From contig JAJYHU010000204.1 of the NCBI GenBank assembly GCA_021784615.1, positions 1-9,064 of the forward strand: a stretch of DNA of 9,064 nucleotides. Reading direction: 5' to 3'. Each line of letters opens with the position of its first letter. The stretch's first letter is position 1. The notes beneath the pieces were generated by a model. The model worked only from the letters and a program-made list of their open reading frames with translations, did not search any database and had not been told where the DNA came from. Position numbers and translations under genes: made by a program. This DNA comes from Acidobacteriota bacterium (lineage in GTDB: Bacteria > Acidobacteriota > Terriglobia > UBA7540). Of this stretch, positions 1 to 5,028 are shown piece after piece.

Positions 1-33
1 CCTCCGGCACAGAAAAAAGAATTCTTTTTTTCA

Positions 34-174
34 AAAACGAAGCTAGGAAGTTGTTGAAAACAAAAGGGGGCTGTGGAAAAAACAGCCAAAACGAACCTAA
101 AACGAACCGAAAACGAAGCTAGCCAAGTTGTTGAGAATACACGATGGGCAAAATAACGAAGCTAAAACAAACCT
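34..174. repeat. Array of 11-bp iteron-like units, consensus AAAACGAA[C/G]CT
   Basis: Six units are visible. One is isolated at 34-44, three are exactly head to tail at 88-98, 99-109 and 110-120, and two are head to tail at 153-163 and 164-174, each of those two with one mismatch in the AAAACGAA core. The variable position switches between GAACCT, GAACCG and GAAGCT. A longer duplication overlies the array: a unit plus AAGTTGTTGA occurs at 34-57 and again at 110-134. The period is close to one helical turn, so phased protein binding is possible. It could equally be a dispersed intergenic repeat with no binding role. Confidence 0.75.
69..87. other. Short hairpin GGCTGT-N7-ACAGCC
   Basis: A perfect 6-bp stem (69-74 with 82-87) encloses a 7-base A-rich loop and sits immediately before the triple 11-bp repeat. 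Read on the minus strand, the stem is followed by CCCTTTTGTTTTC, so it could act as a weak intrinsic terminator for transcription coming through from the Nramp gene. It lies about 400 bases past that stop codon and the stem is short, so this function is only a possibility. Confidence 0.3.
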
Positions 175-317
175 GAAATCGCGCCCGCGCCGCCCACCCT
201 GCAAAACCTCGCCATTGCCGCATGGCTAGCCTATTAATCGTTGGATAACAGCCTGGAGCCGGGCAAGCCCTGAACGAAACGAAGCGGGATTCCTCGCGGA
301 GTTTATGCTGAGCCTAA

Positions 318-381
318 AAGCAGATTCCTCGCTGCGCTCGGAATGACACTGGGAGGGGTTCGGAATGACACAGGGAGGAGC
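318..381. repeat. Dispersed hairpin repeat with a 22-bp tandem duplication
   Basis: Bases 325-345 read ATTCC...GGAAT around a CGCTGCG core, forming an imperfect hairpin. This motif (attcctcgctgcgctcggaat) is one I recognise as a dispersed intergenic element in acidobacteria and some other phyla. Its reverse strand is often mis-annotated as a peptide containing 'SFRAQRGI', and that peptide is encoded here in a short minus-strand frame. The right end is duplicated: TCGGAATGACAC[T/A]GGGAGG occurs at 338-356 and 360-378, one mismatch apart, with a 22-base period. A related fragment (gggattcctcgcgg) lies near 286-299. Confidence 0.6.
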
Positions 382-488
382 CGGCACAGCATTGAGTGGC
401 TGGAATGGCGAGGGCGAAGGAGATCGGAATGGTGCGGCCGGGAGGCGTTATCACAGGGACGCTGAAGCCGCGCTTTCGCCTTAGGTGT

Positions 489-1742
489 TTAGATCGCGGC
501 ATGAGGGAAGAAGAGCGATCCGAGCAGCAGCACCGTCAGGACGATCATGCCGACGCAGGTGACCCAGGCGATGGCGTTAAAGGTCCGGGTATTCTTGTGC
601 GGTCCCATCAAGTCTTCGCGGTTCGAGAGGCGCAGCATGAAGATCAGCACGAAAGGCAGCATGATGCCGTTGACCACCTGCGAGAGCAGAATGATGGGCA
701 CTTCCATGCTTTCCCTGAGAATCATCACGGCCAGCGCCCCGAGAAAAATGAGGCCGGTATAGAGCCAATAGAAAGTGGGAGCTTCACCCACGCGCTTGTC
801 GATGCCGGATTCGAGCCCCAGGCCCTCGCAGACGTAATAGGCCGTGGCCAGCGGCAGGATGCAGGCGGAAAGCAGCGCGGCGTTTACCAGCCCGAAAGCG
901 AACAGGGCGGTGGCGGCGTTTCCTGCAAGCGGGCGCAAGGCAAGCGCGGCGTCCGCCGCGTCGCGAATCTCTCCGGGAAAGATGGTGGCCGCGCAAGCGA
1001 CGATGATAAAGAAGGCCACCACGTCCGTGATGACGCAGCCGACGATGACATCCCAGCGCGAGTAGACATAGTCCTTGAGCTTGATGCCTTTTTCGACAAC
1101 CGCCGATTGCAGATAGAACTGCATCCAGGGCGCAATGGTTGTTCCCACCAGGCCGATGACCATGTAGAGGTAGCCGTGGCCAAAATGCAGCGAAGGGATT
1201 ACCGTTCGGACCACCGATTCCTTCCACGCCGGGTGGGCGAGATAGCAGGAAACGGGATAAGCGACGTAAAAGGCACAGGCGACCAGAAAGACCTTCTCAA
1301 CCAGCCGATAGGTGCCTTTGACGACCAAGGCCCAAACGATGAACGCTCCGAGCGGCACGATGAAGTAGCGGCTGATGCCGAAGACGGACATCCCCGACGC
1401 CAGCCCCGCAAACTCGGAGATGGTATTGCCGAGGTCGGCCACCAGCAGGAACACCATCAGGATGAAGGTCATCCGGAAGCCGTATTCCTCGCGGATCAGG
1501 TCGGCCAGGCCTTTGCCCGTCACCACGCCCATGCGCGCCACCATCTCCTGCACGACAATCAGCGCCAGGGTGATGGGAACGAGCGTCCAGAGCAGCGAAT
1601 AGCCAAAGCGCGCTCCGGCCAGCGAATAGGTGTAGATGCCGCCCGGATCATTGTCAACGTTGGCCGTAATGATCCCCGGTCCCACTACGGCCAGGAAAAT
1701 CAGAGCTTTGTTTCGGAGGTCGCGGGTACGGTCGCGAGTCAT
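489..1742 (-). CDS. Nramp-family divalent metal transporter, probably an Nramp-related Mg2+ transporter
   Basis: This 417-residue inner-membrane protein has the length and about 11 hydrophobic segments expected of the SLC11/Nramp (LeuT-fold) family. It opens with GPGIITANVDNDPGG, where the TM1 metal-site motif is D32-P33-G34-G35; canonical Mn/Fe Nramps have DPGN. The TM6 motif at 204-206 is A-P-W instead of M-P-H, so the soft-metal-selecting Met and the conserved His are both missing. Loss of the TM1 Asn and the TM6 Met is what I recall for Nramp-related magnesium transporters (NRMT), a family first noticed downstream of M-box riboswitches in clostridia. The gene is the second cistron, 78 bases after the PRC/MgtE_N/CBS gene, behind an M-box. 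The start is an ATG (1740-1742) with no strong ribosome-binding site, which suggests coupling to the upstream gene. Family assignment is firm. Mg2+ as substrate is inferred from the site residues and the riboswitch. Confidence 0.9.
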   Translation of the reverse strand: MTRDRTRDLRNKALIFLAVVGPGIITANVDNDPGGIYTYSLAGARFGYSLLWTLVPITLALIVVQEMVARMGVVTGKGLADLIREEYGFRMTFILMVFLLVADLGNTISEFAGLASGMSVFGISRYFIVPLGAFIVWALVVKGTYRLVEKVFLVACAFYVAYPVSCYLAHPAWKESVVRTVIPSLHFGHGYLYMVIGLVGTTIAPWMQFYLQSAVVEKGIKLKDYVYSRWDVIVGCVITDVVAFFIIVACAATIFPGEIRDAADAALALRPLAGNAATALFAFGLVNAALLSACILPLATAYYVCEGLGLESGIDKRVGEAPTFYWLYTGLIFLGALAVMILRESMEVPIILLSQVVNGIMLPFVLIFMLRLSNREDLMGPHKNTRTFNAIAWVTCVGMIVLTVLLLGSLFFPHAAI

Positions 1743-1781
1743 TGCTTGCTGGGCTTTCGATTAGATTTCCGCAGGCGGATC

Positions 1782-1796
1782 GCCGCGCCTCGCGGC
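1782..1796 (-). other. GC-rich hairpin between sensor and transporter genes
   Basis: A perfect 6-bp GCCGCG/CGCGGC stem with a 3-base loop sits in the 78-base gap between the two magnesium genes. There is no U-tract after it, so it is not an intrinsic terminator. It could be an mRNA-processing or stability element that changes the ratio of the two products, or chance in GC-rich DNA. Confidence 0.35.
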
Positions 1797-1820
1797 AGCG
1801 CGCCAGCCGGGATTCGGGCC

Positions 1821-3062
1821 TTACCGATGGTTCACGACGAGGTCGAGAACGTCATCCGCAGTTACCACGCCCACCAGGTGGCTCTTATCGTCCACAACGG
1901 GGAGGGCCAGAAGATTATATTTCCTGAACAGATCCACCACCGACTTTGCATCCGTGTCGGTCGTAACGCTGATCACTTCGCCGCGGGAAAGTTCCCAGAG
2001 CGGCGTGTTGGCCGGAGCCAGCAGGATGCGCGCCAGCGGCACCGCGCCCGCCAGGACGTCGTCGCTGGTGACCAGGTAGACCGAGTGGACCGATTCCACC
2101 GATCCTTCAAACTGCTTGAGCGCCTCAATCACCCGCTCGACCGTGGAAGGCTGGGCCAGCGCCACGTAATGCGTGGTCATCAGGGCGCCGGCCGTATTCT
2201 CCTCGAACCCCAGAAGATCTTTGATCTCTTCGGCGCCCTCTTTTTCCATGCCGGCCAGCAGTCTGGCGGAGGTTTCAGGCGGCAGCTCCTGGAGAACGTC
2301 GGCGGCTTCATCGGGCGGCATCTCATCGATAATGTCAGCGGCCTTATCGGCGGGAATGCTTTGCAGCAGCGCCGCCTGCATGGCAGTGGGAATCTCGGAA
2401 ATGGCCCGCGCGGCGGTCCCATGGTCAAGCGCCTCGATCACGGAGCGCTGTTCGTCGCGGCTCAAATCTTCCAGAATGTCCGCGATGTCCGCGGGATGAA
2501 GGCGCGCCAGCCGCTCGTAGGAAATGCGCAGCTTCAGGCGGCGGGCGGCGTCCGGCTCAATCAGGTTGACAAACTCCCAGCGAATGGTCGTGGAAGGAAG
2601 GAAGGCCGAGATTTTCCGGCTGGTATGTTTGGCCGTCAGCCCCTGGAGCAGCCGGCGCATGGCGGCCGCAAGGCCCACATTCACCGCCAGAATCCGCAAC
2701 TCCGTGTGCCCGTTGGTGGGTTGGATATCCAGATCAATGTCATTGACGCGCACCACCTTGCGATGGTTGACGTCGATGACCTGCTGGTCGAGCACGTCTT
2801 TTTTGACCCGCAGCAGATCTCCAGCCGGCTTGTTGCGCCGGATCTCCTCCGCCGAAACGGTGGTCTGTGCGGCGCGCACGGAAATGGATTGCATCTGCTC
2901 GCGGGCAATATAGATCAGTTTCTTGTCCAGGGTGTCGACCAGATAGGCCGCAATGCGCAGCGAATTCTGGCTGGGATCGATTCCCAGGTCGATGATCCGC
3001 CCCAGGTATTCGCCCTTCACGTCATAGGCAGGCAAGTTTTGAAGTTCGGTAAAGTAAATCAT
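1821..3062 (-). CDS. Soluble PRC-barrel / MgtE N-domain / CBS-pair protein, putative Mg2+ sensor subunit
   Basis: The protein has 413-414 residues and no membrane segment. In order it shows a PRC-barrel-like segment (about 2-65, with AYDVKGEYLGRIIDLGID), a second one (about 82-140, VLDQQVIDVNHRKVVRVNDIDLD), a MgtE N-domain of acidic helical repeats (about 185-290, with DKAADIIDEMPPDEAADVLQELPPE), and two CBS motifs (about 295-350 and 360-412). It stops after GVVTADDVLDLV, where a true MgtE would enter its connecting helix and membrane domain. In MgtE these cytosolic domains bind Mg2+ and close the channel. Here the channel is absent and an Nramp-type transporter follows, so this is probably a trans-acting gate or sensor. 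That is inference. Two ATGs are adjacent (3065, 3062). The strong ribosome-binding site lies 2 bases from the first and 5 from the second, so I prefer 3062. It is the first gene after the M-box and terminator. Confidence 0.88.
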   Translation of the reverse strand: MIYFTELQNLPAYDVKGEYLGRIIDLGIDPSQNSLRIAAYLVDTLDKKLIYIAREQMQSISVRAAQTTVSAEEIRRNKPAGDLLRVKKDVLDQQVIDVNHRKVVRVNDIDLDIQPTNGHTELRILAVNVGLAAAMRRLLQGLTAKHTSRKISAFLPSTTIRWEFVNLIEPDAARRLKLRISYERLARLHPADIADILEDLSRDEQRSVIEALDHGTAARAISEIPTAMQAALLQSIPADKAADIIDEMPPDEAADVLQELPPETSARLLAGMEKEGAEEIKDLLGFEENTAGALMTTHYVALAQPSTVERVIEALKQFEGSVESVHSVYLVTSDDVLAGAVPLARILLAPANTPLWELSRGEVISVTTDTDAKSVVDLFRKYNLLALPVVDDKSHLVGVVTADDVLDLVVNHR

Positions 3063-3067
3063 CATAA

Positions 3068-3073
3068 CCTCCC
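3068..3073 (-). promoter_or_regulatory. Strong ribosome-binding site GGGAGG that decides the start of the sensor gene
   Basis: The minus strand reads AAGGGAGGTT-ATG-ATG. The spacing of 2 bases to the first ATG is too short for efficient initiation; 5 bases to the second is workable. It is the best Shine-Dalgarno match in the window, which fits a gene whose control is exerted at transcription termination and not at initiation of translation. Confidence 0.7.
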
Positions 3074-3130
3074 TTGCCGCCGCGCGGCACGGCTGAAGCT
3101 TGAACGCGCAGCGCCATCAAGGGCCCGCAA

Positions 3131-3168
3131 AAATCAAAAACCCCGTGTGAGCTGTTGCTCCCACGGGG
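3131..3168 (-). terminator. Intrinsic terminator of the M-box expression platform
   Basis: On the minus strand, CCCCGUG pairs with CACGGGG (3162-3168 with 3141-3147). One G/A mismatch and an inner GAGC/GCUC stem closing an AACA loop follow. The hairpin is then followed directly by UUUUUGAUUU. It lies between the aptamer and the sensor gene, about 65 bases before the start codon, which is the layout of a transcription-attenuating riboswitch. When Mg2+ is bound the terminator should form and the two genes should be off. Confidence 0.92.
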
Positions 3169-3170
3169 CT

Positions 3171-3205
3171 AAAAAACTCCTCCAGCCCGATTTCCCGAGC
3201 CGGAG
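3171..3205 (-). terminator. Second hairpin with U6 tract, overlapping the 3' edge of the aptamer
   Basis: CUCCGGCUC (3197-3205) can pair with GGGCUGGAG (3180-3188), including two G-U pairs, around an 8-base loop. This is followed by GAG and six U residues. The 5' arm shares the last bases with the 3' strand of the aptamer closing helix, so the two structures may compete. It could be a first terminator in tandem with the stronger one downstream, or part of the switching (antiterminator) logic. Confidence 0.5.
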
Positions 3206-3379
3206 AACCTCCTGGTCTGAGCTTCAGCTCCACACAACGTACGCTCCTCATTCCCTTGAGGACAGCCACGTTAGGCAAAGCCTTAATCCGGCCATGCCTG
3301 CTGTACCCGTTGGCTCGTCTCCGAGTTTCCGGGCAGTGGCTTGTGTTTGCGTGGTAACCTCGCCTAACGAGGTCTATCC
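3202..3379 (-). ncRNA. M-box (ykoK leader) Mg2+ riboswitch aptamer
   Basis: Read on the minus strand, this 178-base region carries the conserved M-box blocks in order. GUUAGGCGAGGUUACC lies at 3353-3368. A core lies at 3301-3339, beginning CCACUGCCCGGAAA and ending GCCAACGGGUACAG. GUGGCUGUCCU lies at 3257-3267 and is followed by a GUACGUUGUGUGGAGCUGAA segment and AGCUC. The ends can close as a P1 helix, with GG(AU)AGACCUC at 3369-3379 pairing with GAGG(U)UCUCC at 3202-3211. M-box RNAs fold around several Mg2+ ions and shut off Mg2+ transporter genes when Mg2+ is plentiful. A perfect terminator follows, and the next genes are a MgtE-type sensor and an Nramp protein. The comparison with the consensus is from memory, not a covariance-model search. 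Confidence 0.9.
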
Positions 3380-3425
3380 TTACTTTTGTATCGCCCGTTT
3401 GCCTCCCAGCATCCACAAAAGTTCA

Positions 3426-3458
3426 TATTTATTTTCGTCCAATCAGGCCCGAAGTCAA
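3426..3458 (-). promoter_or_regulatory. Weak candidate promoter of the riboswitch operon
   Basis: The minus strand has TTGACT (3453-3458) and an AT-rich TAAATATG stretch (3424-3431) about 50 bases before the aptamer begins. Spacing from TTGACT to TAAATA is 21 bases, longer than the usual 16-18, so the exact hexamers are doubtful. A promoter in this gap is nevertheless expected, because the riboswitch needs a transcription start between the terminator of the ThuA gene and base 3380. Confidence 0.3.
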
Positions 3459-3461
3459 GAG

Positions 3462-3531
3462 AAAAGGCGCAGGGCCAGGCGTGATCCATGCCCGGATCAA
3501 ACGGTTTCACGATGGGATGCCGGGCCTGGCC
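3462..3531 (-). terminator. Probable terminator after the ThuA-domain gene
   Basis: GGCCAGGC and GCCTGGCC form a perfect 8-bp inverted repeat (3524-3531 with 3473-3480). Nested inside is a second hairpin, TGATCC-N6-GGATCA (3482-3499). On the minus strand the right arm is followed, after 7 bases, by UUUUCUCUU. On the plus strand the same stem is followed by GCTTTTT, so it could work in both directions. The long loop and the offset U-tract make it weaker than a textbook terminator, but it sits where the ThuA transcript should be separated from the riboswitch operon. Confidence 0.5.
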
Positions 3532-3557
3532 GCTTTTTAGACCTTGCGCCGTGGCGG

Positions 3558-4328
3558 CTACTTCACCTTTTTCCCCATGGCGTACTTGATGCCGTTGAGG
3601 AGCAGATGCTGATACCAGGGGCTTTGCCAGACGGCTTCTTCGTGGCCGAGCGCGGTGTAGAACACGCGGCCCTTGCCGTCGCGCCGGGTCCAGGCGAGCG
3701 GCCAGCCGTAGAAGCGGCGATGGATGCCGTTCTTGTGCATGCTGACCGAGTTTGGATCAAGGCGCAGCAGCACGTGCGAGGTCCGGTACTGGAAGTCCGC
3801 GATCTGATAGATTTCATCATCCACCTGGAACGATTTCCCCAGGAAACTGACGATGGGATTCGACGGGTCCACCACATCCACCGTCACCTGCTGGTGCCAC
3901 GGGTGATCGTTGAAGTAGCCGCCGATCAATTCCAGGTAATCCTTCCACATGTAAAAAGTGTCGGTGGCGCTGTGGACGCCTACGAAGCCGTGGCCCGACT
4001 TGATGAAATCTATAAAGGCGGACTTCTCGGCTTCCGTCATGGGCAGTTCGCCCGTGGTGTAGAACATCACCGCGTCGTATTTCTTCAGGTTTTCGCGGGT
4101 AAACGATCCGACGTCCTGGGTGACCGTCGTGTCAAACAATCCGGAACGCTCGCCGATCTCCTTCACGATGGCTTCCGAAGGCAGCACGCTCGCGTGCTTG
4201 TAGCCGGCGGAAAGCGTCATGTAAAGCAGCCGTCCCTTATGCTGTCTTGCCAGAGCCTGCGGGCTCTCGCCAAGGAATCCTATGCCGACGACAATGCAAG
4301 ATAAGACCACAATCGCAGTTCTACGCAT
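3558..4328 (-). CDS. Secreted ThuA-like domain protein
   Basis: This 256-residue protein starts at an ATG with a good ribosome-binding site (GAGGAG, about 5 bases upstream). The N-terminus is a Sec signal peptide: RR, a hydrophobic stretch to about residue 20, and an ALA cleavage motif at 25-27. The rest is a single ThuA domain with a class I glutamine-amidotransferase-like fold. It includes KKYDAVMFYTTGELP (83-97), GHGFVGVHSATDTFY (112-126), LIGGYFNDHPWHQQV (134-148), DEIYQ (171-175) and the C-terminal GRVFYTALGHEEAVW (220-234). ThuA proteins were named for trehalose utilisation. Many secreted relatives occur beside sugar dehydrogenases and glycoside-degrading enzymes, but no such neighbour is visible here, so the substrate is unknown. 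It lies 79 bases after the DJ-1/PfpI gene and is followed by a hairpin terminator. Confidence 0.9.
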   Translation of the reverse strand: MRRTAIVVLSCIVVGIGFLGESPQALARQHKGRLLYMTLSAGYKHASVLPSEAIVKEIGERSGLFDTTVTQDVGSFTRENLKKYDAVMFYTTGELPMTEAEKSAFIDFIKSGHGFVGVHSATDTFYMWKDYLELIGGYFNDHPWHQQVTVDVVDPSNPIVSFLGKSFQVDDEIYQIADFQYRTSHVLLRLDPNSVSMHKNGIHRRFYGWPLAWTRRDGKGRVFYTALGHEEAVWQSPWYQHLLLNGIKYAMGKKVK

Positions 4329-4372
4329 CTCAACTCCTCTCGATGGAATAAATCGTAAATTCAGTTCAGGCC

Positions 4373-4410
4373 TGACGCCTTGTCATAAGCCCCAGCGCCG
4401 CCCGGCGTCA
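4373..4410 (-). other. Hairpin that begins at the stop codon of the DJ-1/PfpI gene
   Basis: TGACGCC (4404-4410, beginning with the TGA stop) pairs perfectly with GGCGTCA (4373-4379) across a 24-base GC-rich loop. A 10-bp palindrome TCAGGCCTGA (4366-4375) overlaps the far arm. No U-tract follows, so it is not a clear intrinsic terminator. It may stabilise the 3' end or attenuate read-through into the ThuA gene. Confidence 0.35.
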
Positions 4411-4959
4411 CGCCCTGCCCACGCGCTGGGCGACGGTTTGCCCGGCCAGGGCTTTCGCGATCTCGCGGCAAAACGCCGGAAGATCGGTAGGCTGCCGGGA
4501 CGTGATCAGGTTGCCGTCAACGGCTACTTCTTCGTCCACGTACTTGGCGCCCGCGTGAATCATGTCATCTTTAATGGCCCGGAAGCAAGTGGCCTTTTTG
4601 CCTCGAACGATGTCCGCCGACGTGAGCATCCAGCCGGCGTGGCAAATGGCTGCCACCACCTTGCCCGCGTTGTTCATGTCGCGCACAAATTTTACCATCC
4701 GCTCATCCTGGCGCAGGAAGTCGGGCGCCCAGCCGCCGGGGATCACCACGGCGTCAAAAGCCTCGGCGCTCGCTTGGCCAACCGATATATCGGCAACAAC
4801 CGGGTAGCCTTTCTTGCTCTCATAAGTCTTTCCGGCTTCCGCGCCGACGGCGATGGTTTTCGCGCCATCTTCTCGGAAGCGCAGCAGCGGATACCAGACT
4901 TCCAGTTCCTGATATTGGTCGGCAACCAGCACCGCAATCGTTTTGCCTTTGAGGTCCAT
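4408..4959 (-). CDS. DJ-1/PfpI-family protein (type 1 glutamine amidotransferase-like)
   Basis: A cytosolic 183-residue protein of the DJ-1/PfpI superfamily. Members act as glyoxalase/deglycase-like enzymes, stress chaperones or intracellular peptidases. Visible features are the N-terminal strand KGKTIAVLVADQ, the PGGWAPDFLR loop, the nucleophile elbow AAICHAGW (Cys106-His107 from this start) and the YVDEEVAVDGNLITSRQP region typical of the PfpI group. By eye, the Glu that supports the active-site Cys in PfpI (NEFEDVE) aligns with Gln17 in DQYQELE, an unusual change. The longest open frame starts at a TTG (4977), but the ATG at 4957-4959 has GGAG 6 bases upstream and the usual N-terminal length, so I use it. 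The gene follows rsmB after about 70 bases and may be a separate unit. Confidence 0.9.
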   Translation of the reverse strand: MDLKGKTIAVLVADQYQELEVWYPLLRFREDGAKTIAVGAEAGKTYESKKGYPVVADISVGQASAEAFDAVVIPGGWAPDFLRQDERMVKFVRDMNNAGKVVAAICHAGWMLTSADIVRGKKATCFRAIKDDMIHAGAKYVDEEVAVDGNLITSRQPTDLPAFCREIAKALAGQTVAQRVGRA

Positions 4960-5028
4960 TGCGTTCTCCTTCATCAAACTGTCCCTTTGGTCCTATGTTA
5001 TCAGGAGAGAAGGCGATGCAACAGCTTG

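Larger units (their letters stand above)
1..488. other. Intergenic region rich in short repeats, no credible gene
   Basis: This stretch lies beyond the 3' end of the Nramp gene. The first 180 bases are A-rich and contain an 18-bp palindrome (13-30, AAAAAAGAATTCTTTTTT), a short hairpin and an array of 11-bp units. Bases 180-310 show nothing I can identify. Bases 318-381 carry a dispersed hairpin-type repeat and a 22-bp tandem duplication. The only open frames are short or run antisense through the Nramp gene. No tRNA or rRNA is visible. The gene to the left lies outside the window, so I cannot say whether this region is its promoter or its 3' flank. Confidence 0.7.

Noticed and set aside
88..174. 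A CRISPR array.
   Set aside because: Units are 11 bp, partly contiguous and without regular spacers, so they do not fit CRISPR repeats.
314..502. A 62-codon minus-strand frame overlapping the end of the Nramp gene.
   Set aside because: The C-terminal part (SFRAQRGI) is the well-known spurious translation of a dispersed intergenic repeat.
3202..3379. A yybP-ykoY manganese riboswitch as an alternative, given the Nramp gene downstream.
   Set aside because: The conserved blocks and their order fit the M-box (UUAGGCGAGG, CUGCCC, CCAACGGGU, GCUGUCC), and I see no yybP-ykoY four-way-junction motifs.
3117..3416. A 99-codon minus-strand frame upstream of the sensor gene.
   Set aside because: It lies inside the riboswitch aptamer and terminator. 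The sequence is constrained as RNA and the peptide has no family resemblance.
396..4304. A 1302-codon open frame on the plus strand, antisense to the Nramp, sensor and ThuA genes.
   Set aside because: It runs through the M-box, the terminators and three well-supported minus-strand genes. Its translation is low-complexity, rich in His, Arg, Gly and Asp, with no recognisable domain. It is explained by codon bias in GC-rich DNA.
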